Assembly: GCA_963932465.1 (NCBI GenBank)
Contig: OZ010796.1
Location: 75,350,974-75,414,973, forward strand
Reading direction: 5' to 3'
Origin: Maratus speciosus
Lineage: Eukaryota; Arthropoda; Arachnida; Araneae; Salticidae
Length of the DNA: 64,000 nt
Shown: in pieces, positions 23,106 through 34,806 of the stretch
How positions within the stretch are numbered: position 1 is the stretch's first letter
Layout: each line of letters begins with the position of its first letter
Program-made: the position numbers and the translations under genes
The notes under the pieces: generated by a model
Seen by the model: the letters and a program-made list of their open reading frames with translations, nothing else
What the model was told of the DNA's origin: nothing
Databases searched by the model: none

Positions 23106-24390
23106 TTTTATCAATTTTCACAAATTTAGGCTTAAAACTTAGAACAGCCACTCTTTTATTTGGTTTGCTTTTATATATTGTAAGAACACAATTCTCTGAT
23201 GTATATAGCAGAGTGGAAAGGCATGTTATCCTTCGTTTGTTTGGCTGCTTTGGGTAGTTCTCTTTTGTTTCCCCTAGTAGTTCCAACTAGAGTTGTTTGT
23301 TTGGCCAATAATTTTGTCGCGAGTGACATGCTAGTGAAAAAGTAATCGGTCGTGATATTTCTTCCACAGCTTGTATATGGCTCGACAAGTTTCAGAACAA
23401 CGTGTTCACTGAGAAGCATTGACGATGGTCGTTGTTCATCTTTTCTCAAATAAGGAAAACCATTCAAAGTATATTTGCTACTAACATCTGATGCAAGCCA
23501 GAATTTCATGCCAAATTTGTTGGGTTTTTTAGGCATATACTGTGTAAACCTGCATCTGGCTTTTGACGGAAATAATTGCTCGTCAACTGTTATATTTTGC
23601 CCTGGTTGATAGTAAGCTTGACTATTTTCAATAAACTTGTCCCATATTTCCGAAACAAAGGCAATTTTGTTCGTTTGTAGGCGCCTACTTCTTTCGGTTC
23701 TTTTGTCAAAACGAATAAACCGTAAGATTTGCTTGAACTTCTCTTTCGTCATAGTTTTCTAAAATATTCGAGACCCCATTTTGCTGACCATGTATAACTC
23801 ACTTTTACAATTTGCCTCGTAGGCTCCACGAGCACATAAAATACCAATAAATGCACGTATTTCCGGTAATGCTGTTATCCAATCGTTCCTCAGAATTCGG
23901 CGGCCTTCTTCTTATGTGCTATATGTTTGATAATATAGTTATCTATAATCAACGAGAATGTACTGATGGGATTATCTACCATAATGTTCCTTTTTGCGTA
24001 GCCTGTTTGCCCTTTCACCCCCTTGAAAATACAAGTAGATGGTAACCTTCCAGGAATACCACATTTGTCAAATTTTGACCTCACAGTACCATTGACAGCT
24101 GTTTCGGTCTCCTGAAAGGTGTTTTCAGTTTCTCCATTAGCGTCTGAACTACTTACCACCCTACACATTTTCCTGGGCATATTGATGACACTTTCATTTT
24201 CATCATTGGTGATCAACTCTTCATCGCTATCTTCGGTGTCAGATGTTTCACTTTGAATATAATCCGCTTCATCTTCAGATGATAGTTAAGAATTTGTTGC
24301 ATCTGATTCTATATCGGAGCACACTTCACTTACGTTCGTTAGCTTTTCCAATAACTCACTTCAGTTCGACATTTCTTTCATGAATTTAGG
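23106..24390 (-). pseudogene. piggyBac transposase, N-terminal and DDE core part
   Basis: Reading from about 24,390 down: an acidic N-terminal region rich in Asp/Glu/Ser with two stops, then GRLPSTCIFKGVKGQTGYAK, then a frameshift near 23,900 and a stop near 23,760. An open 193-codon stretch (23,752-23,171) follows, with VDEQLFPSKARCRFTQYMP (first catalytic Asp) and ITTDYFFTS (second catalytic Asp). It ends at the gypsy target site after KPKFVKIDKSN. All three catalytic Asp positions can be recognised across the two halves, but stops and shifts exclude activity. Confidence 0.9.
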
Positions 24391-24848
24391 GTTCAAAAGA
24401 AAAAACACAACTTGTTAGAACAAGTATCCCTGCATAAAGACCGATCTAACAAGCACTACTTTACCTTATTGAGCAACTGCAACTTATCAAGTATACGACC
24501 ACATCAATAATTTATCAGGTGATGGTAATCGTAAAAAATGAAAACTGTTATTTCAATACAGAGCCGAACTGGCCATATAAGAAATTTATTCAATTCAATA
24601 ATAAGAGTCATTTGATTATTAAAAATTTCCCAAGCAGTCAAAATGACTGCTTTTGGGCAATATAGGTATAACACATATATAAATATCGGAAATGAAGGAG
24701 GGGGAGGTAACTACAATTATTAATAAACGCATTTATATGTTGTACAAAAAGTCACAACATTTTAAGAAATTGTGTCATATACATAATTGTTTTTCTAATT
24801 GAAATTAAAAAGCAGTCAAAATGACTTCCTTGGGCAATCTTGTGTTAA

Positions 24849-24916
24849 AGGTATTTAAACCATTGTTCTACTTACAGAAAAATATTAAATTTTTTCATAT
24901 ACACTTGAGTTGCATA
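24849..24916 (+). repeat. Resumption of flank copy C, with hAT target site
   Basis: AGGTATTTAAACCATTGTTC continues copy C after the piggyBac element. It ends with GTTGCATA at 24,909-24,916, the hAT-A target duplication. Confidence 0.85.
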
Positions 24917-25510
24917 TAGTGATGTGGGAAGGGTAAATTACCCAGCAGGTGAGTATTTATTTTTTGCGTATAAGAATGGGTATTTACCCAAGCCAGGGGT
25001 GTAAATACCCAAAAACTGGGTATTTTCATATTTTATTAGATGTAAATTTCCAACTGGGCGAAAAATGTCCGAACCAGGATTCGAACCAGGGACCTCCTGG
25101 CTGAAGCTGCCAATGCTCTGCCATCTGAGCTATCCCGGACGAATCTGGTGGAACTTTTTCACGCAGCTAACCTTAGTGATTATAGCATCTGGTCTGAAAC
25201 CTGGTTCAGCTCAACAGAATAAATCCGGCGTATTTCGTATCCATCGATTTCTGGAGTTCCATTACCTGTGATTTATTCTGTTGAGCTGAACCTGGTTTCA
25301 GACCAGATGCTATAATTATTAAGGTTATCTGGGTGAAAACGTTCCACCGGATTCGTCCCGGATAGATCAGATGGCAAAGCACTGGCGGCTTCAGCCAAGA
25401 GATCCCTGGTTCGAATCCTGTCCGGACATTTCTTGCCCAGTTGGAAATTTACATCTAATATGATTTATTTACCAATTAGATTAATTGTGTTAAAAGTAAT
25501 CTAGGGTATT
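24917..25510 (+). mobile_element. hAT-A 5' end, second truncated duplicate
   Basis: It begins TAGTGATGTGGGAAGG (first base changed from C). It follows the same course as 13,741-14,304 and ends at the same internal point against zinc-finger sequence. Confidence 0.85.
25034..25460. repeat. Palindrome with two tRNA-like arms, copy C
   Basis: Same structure as at 13,857. The tRNA-like arms are at 25,067-25,140 (minus) and 25,355-25,427 (plus). The central spacer contains TTTCGTATCCATCGATTTCT, absent from copy A. The right arm has A-box decay (TAGATCAG). Confidence 0.85.
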
Positions 25511-25900
25511 TATCATAATTTTGATCATGTTAATTCACACTGGTGAGAAACCTTTTGTTTGTGATAAGTGCAGCAAGAGATTCTCTCAAAAGAGTACTTT
25601 AAAAAACATTTAATAACTCATTCTTTTGAGAAACCTTTTGTTTGTGATATGTGCAACAAGAAAATCACTCAAAAGAGTACTTTAAATAGTCATCTGTTAA
25701 CTCACACTGGTGAGAAACCTTTTGTTTGTGGAACATGTAACAAGAAATTCAGTCAAAAGAGTAATTTAAACAGTCATCTGTTAATTCACACTGATGAGAA
25801 ACATTTTGTTTGTGGCACATGCAACAAGAAATTCACTCAAAAGAGTACTTTAAAAAAATATTTAATAACTCATACTTTTGAGAAACCTTTTGTTTCTTAG
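25511..25900 (+). pseudogene. Zinc-finger gene fragment, duplicate D
   Basis: It starts at the same TATCATAATTTTGATCATG junction. The first finger carries a one-base deletion (TTTAAAAAACATTT against TTTAAAAAAGCATTT in duplicate B), shifting frame. Three further fingers follow in frame to FEKPFVS and TAG at 25,898-25,900. One has a TDEKHF linker, and the last has Tyr for the first His (LKKYLITH). It is more decayed than duplicate B. Confidence 0.8.
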
Positions 25901-27480
25901 AAATGAAATAAAATTCATTATCCAAGTGCTCATCTGTACTCTGATGAATTGAATTTGGCTATCAGTTAACTTTGGTACTTCTTTTTTTTTAAGGACATTG
26001 GCATGCTAATCCCAAGAGTGTTTTTTGATAAACATAAGCACTTGAATGAAACTGCTCGATAAAATATTTTTAATTTTATGAAAGTAGTCAGATTTTGTAT
26101 TATATTGTTTTGTTTACTATTTAATAAATTGTCAGAACATAAATGTTGAACAAATCGCTTCAATGTTTGATACATTGATTGTTATTTTATAAGGTCAGAC
26201 TTTTATTTTTAAAAATGTGACCCGATTTTATGATCTCACTCCTACTGTGTATTGTTATGCTTTAAGTACATTATTTTTTCATTGTGGCAAAGTATATTCA
26301 AACTAATGTTTTTAAATATTCTAATAATTATATGCTATGTAATAATACCCATAAGGTGAACAAACTTCTTAAAAACACAATACAAAATAGGAAATGCTCT
26401 AGGCATTTCGAAAAAACTGTCTCCTTCTTCATGGGTAAAGAACATATGCTACGACCTTGAAAACAGGAGGAAAACATTTCTTTGAGAGACATGCCTTGTC
26501 CCTTGCTAGAGGAAAGCAGGCAAGACATCAGTTTTGCTCCTGCTTTCAAAGTTGCAGCATGTGTTCTTTTTATTTGAAAGAAGAAAAAATTCTTCTCAAA
26601 GACCTCCATGCATCTCCTAATTTTTATGGTGTCTTACCTTTCTGTATCCCACCAGCTTGTTCAATACTTTAATTAATAATAGCTACTTGGTAGATTTGTA
26701 TTGAATTAGTAAAATGAGAAATGTACCTTTCTTCACCTTCCATCCATTGGCCATAGATAGAGGGTTAAAAACGAAGGATACATATTTAATTGCATGTTCT
26801 ATTTTTTAAGTTATTAACCTTGTACCCAATGTAAAATAAAAAGTATTAGAATTCCTTTGAAAGTACTATGTCATACTTTTTATGTAATTTTATAAGTTTT
26901 GTGTTGTATTTATTTTTTAATTAAAAAAAACTTTTTTGTCCTTATGCATGTTGTTGGTATAGGACTGTTAAATACTTAAACTTCATAAAACATGTATAAA
27001 CTACCCTGTAACCTTCAAAAGCTTAAAAGGAGAAAACTTATAACATTGTGCAGCACTCAAAGTAAAACATGCAAAAGAGAGAGCAGGCTGTTTTTGCAGA
27101 AGTATTTGTCTGTGCCAGAAAGAAATTTAAACCGTGCACAGTCTCAGCGCCCAATCAGGAAAGGTACGTGGCAATGATGCAATATGTACATACTAAAATA
27201 CTTTTCCTATAACCAGAATTTACATCTATAAATAAAAGGAACTTGAAACGTGCGTTTGTTCACATTTAAGACATTGCGCATTGGCAATAGTATGATCGTG
27301 ATTGATGTGCTGTAACATAAAAATAAAGTGTACATCTCAGTAATGTGAGACCTAAGAAAGAAATACGGGGAAGAAAAACCTTTATATCTAAATTTTCACA
27401 ACAGTGTTCTTAGTATTTAAAGGTATATAAACCATTGTTCTACTCACAGAAAAAAATTAAATTTTTTCATATACACTTGT
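25901..27480 (+). repeat. Zinc-finger 3' flank, duplication copy D
   Basis: Copy of 12,001-13,732 with an internal deletion near 26,955 (the CATTGTTATTGATGGCTATC block is missing). At 27,409-27,425 it preserves the empty TTAA site used by the piggyBac element in copy C. Confidence 0.9.
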
Positions 27481-27605
27481 GTTGCATACAGTGATGTGGG
27501 AAGGGTAAATTACCCAGCAGGTGAGTATTTATTTTTTGGGTATAAGAGCGGGTATTTGCCCAAGCCTGGGGTCTAAATACCCAAAAACTGGGTATTTTCA
27601 TATTT

Positions 27606-28033
27606 TATTAGATGTAAATTTCCAACTGGGCGAAAAATGTCCGGACCAGGATTCGAACCAGGGATCTTCCGGCTGAAGCTGCCAGTGCTCTGCCATCTGA
27701 GCTATCCCGGACGAATCTGGTGGAACTTTTTCACATAGCTAACCTTAATGATTATAGCATCTGGTCTGAAACCTGGTTCAGCTCAACAGAATAAATCCGT
27801 CGTATTTCGTATCCAGCGATTTCTGGAGTTCCATTACCTGTGATTTATTCTGTTGAGCTGAACCTGGTTTCAGACCAGATGCTATAATCATGAAAGTTAG
27901 CTGGGTTAAAAAGTTCCAACAGATTCGTCCGGGATAGCTCAGATGGCAGAGCACTGGCGGCTTCAGCCAAGAGATCCCTGGTTCGAATCCTGGTCCGGAC
28001 ATTTTTCGCCCAGTTGGAAATTTACAACTCATA
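27606..28033. repeat. Palindrome with two tRNA-like arms, copy D (clearest)
   Basis: The arms carry 74-nt tRNA-like segments at 27,639-27,712 (minus) and 27,927-28,000 (plus). Each has acceptor GTCCGGG pairing with TCCGGAC, A-box TAGCTCAGATGGCAGAGC and B-box GGTTCGAATCC. The anticodon arm pairs imperfectly and lacks the normal U33, so a functional tRNA is unlikely. The central spacer of about 40 bp includes ATTTCGTATCCAGCGATTTC. Confidence 0.88.
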
Positions 28034-29403
28034 TGATTTATTTACCAATTAGAATAATTGTGTTAAAATTAATCTAGTGTATTTTCATATTTCCTTGGAA
28101 AAAATCATAATCTTAATAACACTTTCTTCAAATCATAGGTTACAATGCTTAAATATGACAGCAGCTTTTTATGTTAATGAAAGAAAAATACAATATACCT
28201 CTATGTTACCCGATTAAGGGGCCTTGCCCATCTTACATTTAGTATGTTCTTATATTTTAAAATGCCGGTCAATTAAACATTTTTTTTTTCACTAATACAA
28301 TTGCTCTAATGAGCATCATCAAAAGAAATAGCCATTTAAATGCAATGTTCAGTCGAATTCAAGATGAAGGTAAAAAATACATCTGATTCCTTGAAATTGC
28401 CAGAAAAAACTACATGGGGAAATTTTGTATTGCCTTAAAACTCTAAAGATTGTATTTCAGCAGGGTTTTTTTTTCTAAAAATTTTGTAAACAACAAAAGA
28501 ATATGACCTGCATAATATCAAAGGAATACACTTCTTAAATACACAATAAAAATAGCTAATGCAACACGTTTCAAAAATCTTTCTTCATCAGTCACAAAAA
28601 GACCATCCAATGAACTAGTACGAAAGCAGAAGAAAGTTTTCTTTCCATTTTTGTAGTGGTACTACGTTATAAAAGTATTATTGTGCAACATATGAATTGT
28701 GGCACAATTGTAAGAGAAACAACATTTTACTCTAAAAGCAGAAAAATGACGCTGTTCATGCTCCAACAGTAGGCGAAACTAGACTGTGTACCATAGTATC
28801 CAGCCATATCAAGAAATGAGTCGGAATGCTGGGATACATTAACATACACAAAAGAATCAATAAAACATGTTAAAACTTTAGAAAGCAATAGCCAGAAATT
28901 TAACCTATGATGGAAAACTATTATCCCAAAGAACAATAAAGGATTAAAAGCGTAACAGATAATAAATTTATTTTAGAAATTATGTTAGTTTGTGAAGAAG
29001 ATCACCAGTTAAAGCGAAAACTTTTAGGTGGTGTTTCATATTCGGATTTGTATGAGTAAAAAATAGCCCCTCTATTTCTAAACCAACTGTAGAACTTTTT
29101 GAATCCTTTAATCAAATGAACTTCACGTTAATTTAATATATGTAAAAAAAACATAATATAGTGTCATAACTACTTGATGTATCTTTATTTCAAAATAAAT
29201 ATGTATAAGTTTAGGGATAATCTTTATACTGAAATTGCACCAAACTCTGAAATTTTCAATACAACCATGTAATTTTGAAATCACACTTGACATTTTTCTG
29301 TAAATTTTACCTAAGAATACCAAATGGTAAGTTATTCCGTCAAGTAGTTTATGTTAAATAAACTTGCAATCGTTGCAAAACAGATTGCAATGTGGGTAGT
29401 TGG

Positions 29404-29770
29404 AACTTCTCAAATTCCCTGCTCAACAACGCAAAACTTTCTGACACATTTCCTGGTTCATTTTGAAACGTAAAGCAATAAAATTGGCAGGCCTGACTAT
29501 GGAAGCAATTTCAAATCAAAAAATGTCTTCCATTTTTTTGATAAATAAATTGCTTATCGAGTTATAAGCGATTCTTGTTATGTGACAAGTTTTTCTCCTT
29601 TCTCGAGCTGTCGCGTTGGGAACTTGGTTCAAAACGCTCACTTTGACAGTATTTTCTGACAGAACTTTTGCCTTTACCAAAAAATAGAAAACATCTTTTG
29701 ATCTCATGCGTTTCCAAAAAAAAATCAATTAAAAATGTTCGAAAGTAGCCTCTTTGGATTTGAGAATAGC
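29404..29770. repeat. Diverged TTAA MITE copy inside hAT-A
   Basis: It matches 8469-8886 in order (CTGCTCAACAA, TGACTATGGAAGCAATTT, GGTTCAAAACGCTCACTTTGACA, CTTTGGATTTGAGAATAGCC) and is followed by TTAA at 29,772-29,775. The left terminus is degraded. Confidence 0.7.
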
Positions 29771-30576
29771 CTTAAGAATAATTCAAGAAATAGTTTGGCA
29801 GAATGAGCTGTAATTTAATATTATTGTAATTGAAGGCTCTATAAATAGATTTCTGTTTAAAACAAAGTCATGGGTTACATTTCATAATTTTTTAGAAAAT
29901 TAATTAAAAAGTATATTTTTTCAGAAAAATAATGAATAATAAGATCCTTTTTTAAACAAAAATCGATTTCTAAAGGCTTTAAAATATGTGAATTAAATTA
30001 TACATTATTCCGTAATATAGTAATTACCCGCATTGTGATTTCATTTACAATGATTAAAAATAAATTGAACATTAGACATTCCGAATTTTAATTCTTTATC
30101 GTTCTTAAACTACTTGACTGAATGACTTCCCATTTTGTATCCCAAGGTAAAATTTAATGACAAAGCCAAATATGATGTCAAAATTAGATGTTCAGTGTGA
30201 GTATTTCAAAGAATTGAAATTTGTGGAATATTTCAATACATTTAAATTCAATATTTAAATGTAAAATGTTAAGCGTCTTTAAATTTTAAGAGTTATAAGA
30301 AGTCTAAAGCTCTAATTTTTCCTTTCTTTTATACTAATCTATTATAACTAATAGCAATATCAAGGTTTTTCACAGCTTTATTTGATTGAGGAGTAAATAC
30401 CCAGGTAAACACCCAAAATGGATATTTACCTTTAGAAATAAATACCCGGGTATTTTACATCACTGGTTGCATATTGCATTTTATTTTTTTAATATTGATA
30501 ATCTGTGTAGTTGGCTATGGTCCTATTGGATATCAGTGTAACCTTTCTCCTCCTACTTTAGGCTTTCATTCTGTCT

Positions 30577-30970
30577 GGCGAAGACACTCATGAGCTAATG
30601 TTAAACCTGTGGGAAGGTTCTTTTCCAATAATTCATTTGCATTTCAACATTTTTAAATCAATTGTTTTGGATTGGAGAGCTGCGGTCAATCCCTATATCT
30701 GACCTGTCATATTTTTTTCGATTTTGTTGCAGATAATTTTTAAAAAGTTACTTTCCATTTCTGAACCAGTTCTGAAAATTAAAACTTCATTATAAAAAAA
30801 AAAAAACTGCAATCAAAATCGAAAAGTAAAAAAGGGGTGAAGGTAGGGATCAACCTCAGCTATCTAATGGGGAAAAGATATTTAAAAATGTTGAAATGCA
30901 AACGCAATATTGTCAAACAACCTCGCCATAGGTTTAGTATTAGCTTGTGTGTGTCTTCGGCTGATGGGGC
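30577..30970. repeat. Foldback repeat
   Basis: The left arm (GTCTGGCGAAGACACTCATG...AACATTTTTAAATC) and right arm (ATTTAAAAATGTTGAAATGC...GTGTGTGTCTTCGGCTGATG) are diverged inverted copies around a centre near 30,740. Single relatives of the arm occur at about 42,040-42,250, 59,750-59,805 and 60,370-60,600. Non-coding. Confidence 0.65.
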
Positions 30971-31682
30971 GGGAACCTTAATATCAAAAGATGAATGGTT
31001 CTGAAAATTAAGAGGCAATTATTTTTGTATGCTTGCGTTCATAAATTAATTTTAAGTTTTACTTTGCATTCATATTGATAGATATTTTTATTTACTATTA
31101 ATGGAAGTCTTTATTTATTTATTTTTTTTGAGAAAATGTAATTAAGTGCCAGTCTACTCAATTATTCTAAAATGATGTATTTTATCCATGCAATGCATTG
31201 AAAAGAAATTTTGCTAGTTCTTTAATAATACAATTTTTCTCAGAAAATTAAATTAAAAAATGAGAAGTCTTTACTTCACAAAAAATAATGAATTTTTGTG
31301 TATGAAGTCTTTTCTGTCTTTTGTTTCTTTCTGCAAAAAGCTGAGCATTTATTAGAAGTATGAATTTATCTATATCACCAGAATATTGAATAATATCTTA
31401 AATTAGCTACTATTTTTTTTTCAACTTACCATAACTAGATATGCAAAATTTCCTGAAATTTTGAAGTGGTGTGTATTTTTTTTCATTTTTTCTTTTCTGA
31501 AAAAATACATGCTGTTTAAATGGAATATAGCTCTTTCTCACTTCTATTTGGATAATGAAGGCTGCTGTGTTAATTTTGATGAGGTATAAATCATAGTTCC
31601 TTCTAATAATGTAATTTGAAAGCATGATCAGAGAATCAGTTGAAATCATGTGTAAGCATAATGCCTGCAGCGATAATTTATC
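30971..31682. other. Non-coding AT-rich stretch
   Basis: Nothing recognised; short frames only. Confidence 0.6.
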
Positions 31683-31686
31683 TTAA

Positions 31687-31770
31687 CCCGTCAGCACACA
31701 AGCTGGGATAAGATTTACCCCAATTACATTGTGCACCCAATCTACAAATGTAGGCACGTGTGCTAACGGG
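31687..31770. mobile_element. 84-bp TTAA mini-element
   Basis: CCCGTCAGCACAC at the left and GTGTGCTAACGGG at the right form a 13-bp inverted repeat with one mismatch. TTAA lies on both sides (31,683-31,686; 31,771-31,774). Size and target fit a very small piggyBac-type MITE. Confidence 0.65.
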
Positions 31771-31774
31771 TTAA

Positions 31775-34300
31775 AATATCCCAAAAATTTGGCATAATAT
31801 TTTAAAAAGTCTTAATTTTTATCTTTTTGCAATATTTCAATTTTTCTCTGTTTTACCATGAACTTGTTTGAACGTAATCCATTTCTCCATTCATAGATGG
31901 TGACGCTTGATGATCTTCAATCGAACTTTCGATTTATTTCCAACTTATTTAGTTTTAACTTTTCTGTGTACCCACTGGTTGGCGCCACTGAAGTTTTCCA
32001 ATCATGTAATTGGTCAAGACACTTACGTTTCTAGATTTTTAAATTACTTCAACATCGTATTTTATCCTGAGGACGACTGAAGAAGCAGTTTGAAACGTAG
32101 ATATTATGTTTTTATCATCATATTTATTTATACATATTCATATAATGGTTCTTGTTTTGTGTACCATTTAGCAATTTTATGTGTTTTTAAGGAATACACT
32201 CTTATTTATAAGTTACTTATTAAATAAAATTTCTGTTTGGAAATAGAGTAACTTGAGCTGCGGCTTATATGCCAAAAATTAGATTATTTGCCTTTTTTAA
32301 TTACAGAAATTTTCAATGAAGTAAAACAAAGACCTTTAGAAAATACTGGTGACAAAAAATCCTATCCATTAACAGCTATGAATCTACACCATAGGTTCCT
32401 GGTGGGAGCAGTGTGACATATCCGGCAGGTGTTTTCTGGAAAACTCTGGAATTGCCTTTATCTTATTAGTTAGTCACAGACACTCTGATACTTTTCCCTA
32501 TATTACTATGAGATATTCCTCTTTTATACCAACAGTACCCTTTCTGATGTATTATGTGCAGTTTTGCCAGGGGTGGGATTCCGGCCATGCATACCTTTAA
32601 GATGGTCATATGGCAATTTTCTTGAAACAATTCCCTGAACAAAACTTTCCTCCACCCTCAAGTTTAAATTCCCCTCTTGTGTAAAATGAGACAACAGGTG
32701 CCATATTCCGGTCATTTGGAGAATTGGTGGCATATATTTCTTGAAAAGAGTGTATGGCCAACTCTGTGAATTCCGCACACTTAGGGACCGATGGTTTTGT
32801 GGATTTATAGATCATTCCTTTCTTTACATTTTATCTTTTTAAGCCTGTCTATAAATTAGGAACAACTGTACAAAAATTACATTTCAATGGAAAAGAAAAG
32901 CATAACATTCGTTTAATATATTTAATAACTAAAATTAAAGAAAAAATAAATTATATACAACTTCTACTGATTGTTCTTCATTATTTTAAACATTGACACA
33001 ACACAATGGTAGTTTCGGTTTGCTGTCAATAATTTTTTTTCCTATAGTCTATGAACACTCATTTCTTCTTACTCCTAGATAAAATTTTGTTACTCAAGGA
33101 AATTTAAATACATTTATATCCAATTTATATTTATTCATTGGAAAATTGATAACTGAAAAAATGTACCAAATTGAGTTTTATGAATTTAATTGTTAAGGAC
33201 AATTTTTAACAATTTTATTGTACGTATGTCTGTATAATATTTATACCTTTAGCAATTTTCATTGTTTATATTCCAACGTGTAATACAGATAATGGACGTT
33301 TGCGGATTATACATTGTCAGATTTCACAGAGTTGACTGTATATGTGTTTTTAAAAAGTGATGTCCCAGATATGATTGCTTCAAGAGTAAATAAACGGGAA
33401 AAATAAACTAGGTACCTTTAACAAAAATCAAAACAATAAAAAAATTCACGAAGGAAGCAGATTATGTAACTTCAATTTATAAAAGTTTTATTTTAAATTG
33501 TTGATAATGGAGCAGATGCCCAGCATGTACAGTTGTTTACTTTAGTTAAGGCTCAAATCTCTTTCAAAATATTACTTTTAATACATTCGTAAAATTATTA
33601 TCATGTGTTTGTATACAAAATTTCACATATTTTTAATCAGGTCTCTAAAAATGAAACTGCATTGTAATTTTTCTGTAACAATCAAAAACTGATTTTATAA
33701 ATAGCCTTTTGAGACGTGAATTAACAAGATTAAATTGGAGTGGCAGCTATAAGAGGTACTTGCATAAAAATATTTAAACATATTACACATCACAAGTATA
33801 AGGGTCTCTTGACATGTTTTACGCTCAGTGCCTTCAGAAGTCTTTGCTGCATAAATTTATTCAAATGGATTAATGTCTGCCAAATATGACGGATGGTAAA
33901 CTTTCCAGAATGTACAGTACATTGTCTAGCAAATATAACTTAATAATAGATTTATTTACTATACTGCTTAAGTTAATGATGACGTCTAATTACTATAAAA
34001 AATCACAGTTGAACCTATTTTCTGAGCTCTTTGTTTCCAAATTTGGTTTTTGAATATTTAACTAAAAATATAGATTCAAAATATCAATTAAGAAAAATCT
34101 TACCGCTTGGAGTCATAGGCAGGCTGTACACTGAGGAAGTATGTTGCATGAATTCACGCTTCATGTCGCTTCGATCGAACAGACGCGACTGAAGCACATT
34201 GCCTTCTCAGATTTTTTAGCAGCACACACACCATAGCGTCAGCCACATTGCGACGTTTGTTTCTCCTGTCTCGCTTCTTTATGTTTTTGTGGAGACTCAA
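31775..34300. other. Non-coding stretch
   Basis: No gene recognised. At 32,073-32,100 is the phrase ACTGAAGAAGCAGTTTGAAA discussed in findings. Minus-strand frames at 32,524-32,815 match no family I know and lack supporting features. Confidence 0.5.
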
Positions 34301-34308
34301 AGCTTACA

Positions 34309-34575
34309 TGGATTATTTGATGGAAAATGAAGCTATGCAATTATTTTCTGAAGATGAAGATACCTCTATGTTAACCTTGCTATGCAAGGATATAGAAAAT
34401 ATTGGATTCGTCCAATAAATGATTTACAGGCAGAATATGGCAAGTTTTTGATTCTGAAAAAACACTTCACAAATATCCTCACAAATTTCGGCAATTTCAC
34501 AGAACGGAAACTGAAACCTTCCATCATCTGCTGTCTTCAATTGGGAGCCATATGACAAAAAAAGGATACCAATTG
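34309..34575 (+). pseudogene. PIF/Harbinger-like transposase N-terminal relic
   Basis: A short frame from ATG 34,309 contains acidic residues. In a neighbouring frame YWIRPINDLQAEYGKF resembles the RRYWVRPI opening of Harbinger-family nucleases. After a frameshift, HKYPHKFRQFHRTETETFHH then LLSSIGSHMTKKG resembles the following F.KY.RM..ETF..LL..I region. No DDE core follows. The assignment rests on short motif similarity. Confidence 0.5.
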
Positions 34576-34806
34576 CAGACTAGCTGTTGTTTACCTACTA
34601 GAATGTCTTGTGTTTAAATTAATAATGTGAAAGGGAAAATAAACTTCATATTACTTTTAAATTTACATAAATAACGTTTCTGTAATGCGTTTTTTAGATT
34701 TTTTTTTTTGTCTGAAATTATATCTTAAATAGTCTTACTATTTAAATCTGGTTTCAAAAAAAGAAAAAAAATAGTTATTTTATTATTTAAAGGTTCTATT
34801 ATTAGT

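Larger units (their letters stand above)
17820..24844 (-). mobile_element. piggyBac-family element containing a nested gypsy element
   Basis: It is flanked by TTAA at 17,816-17,819 and 24,845-24,848. Outer ends are CACCAGAATG and, read from the right, CACAAGATTG. Subterminal copies of AGCAGTCAAAATGACT recur near both ends. The transposase lies on the minus strand. The paralogous flank at 27,409-27,425 shows the uninterrupted site with a single TTAA. Subtracting the nested gypsy element and its 5-bp duplication leaves about 2.35 kb, a normal piggyBac length. The transposase has stops and frameshifts, so the copy is dead. Confidence 0.92.
27489..30465 (+). mobile_element. hAT-A: complete non-autonomous hAT element
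   Basis: 2,977 bp with termini CAGTGATGTGGGAAGGGTAA and, read from the right, CAGTGATGTAAAATACCCGG. It is flanked by exact 8-bp duplications GTTGCATA (27,481-27,488; 30,466-30,473). Subterminal zones on both sides are rich in GGGTATTT/AAATACCC palindromes. The interior holds the tRNA-like palindrome (27,606-28,033) and a diverged TTAA MITE (29,404-29,770). No hAT transposase domain is recognised, so it is non-autonomous or its coding region has been lost. Its 5' end was copied into two upstream tandem duplicates. Confidence 0.9.

Noticed and set aside
25065..25271. Protein frame reading SEPGFEPGTSWLK
   Set aside because: It is the translated complement of the tRNA-like arm, a common artefact, and lies wholly within the palindrome.
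27927..28000. Functional tRNA gene
   Set aside because: The A-box, B-box and acceptor stem are good, but the anticodon arm mispairs and U33 is missing. It occurs only as one arm of a palindromic repeat.
28727..28936. Minus-strand frame inside hAT-A as a transposase remnant
   Set aside because: No BED zinc finger, RNase-H-like or hAT dimerisation motif could be recognised.
32524..32815. Overlapping minus-strand frames with a SPNDRNMAPVVSFYTRGEF segment
   Set aside because: Looked protein-like, but no family was recognised and frames are short and overlapping. Not reported as a gene.
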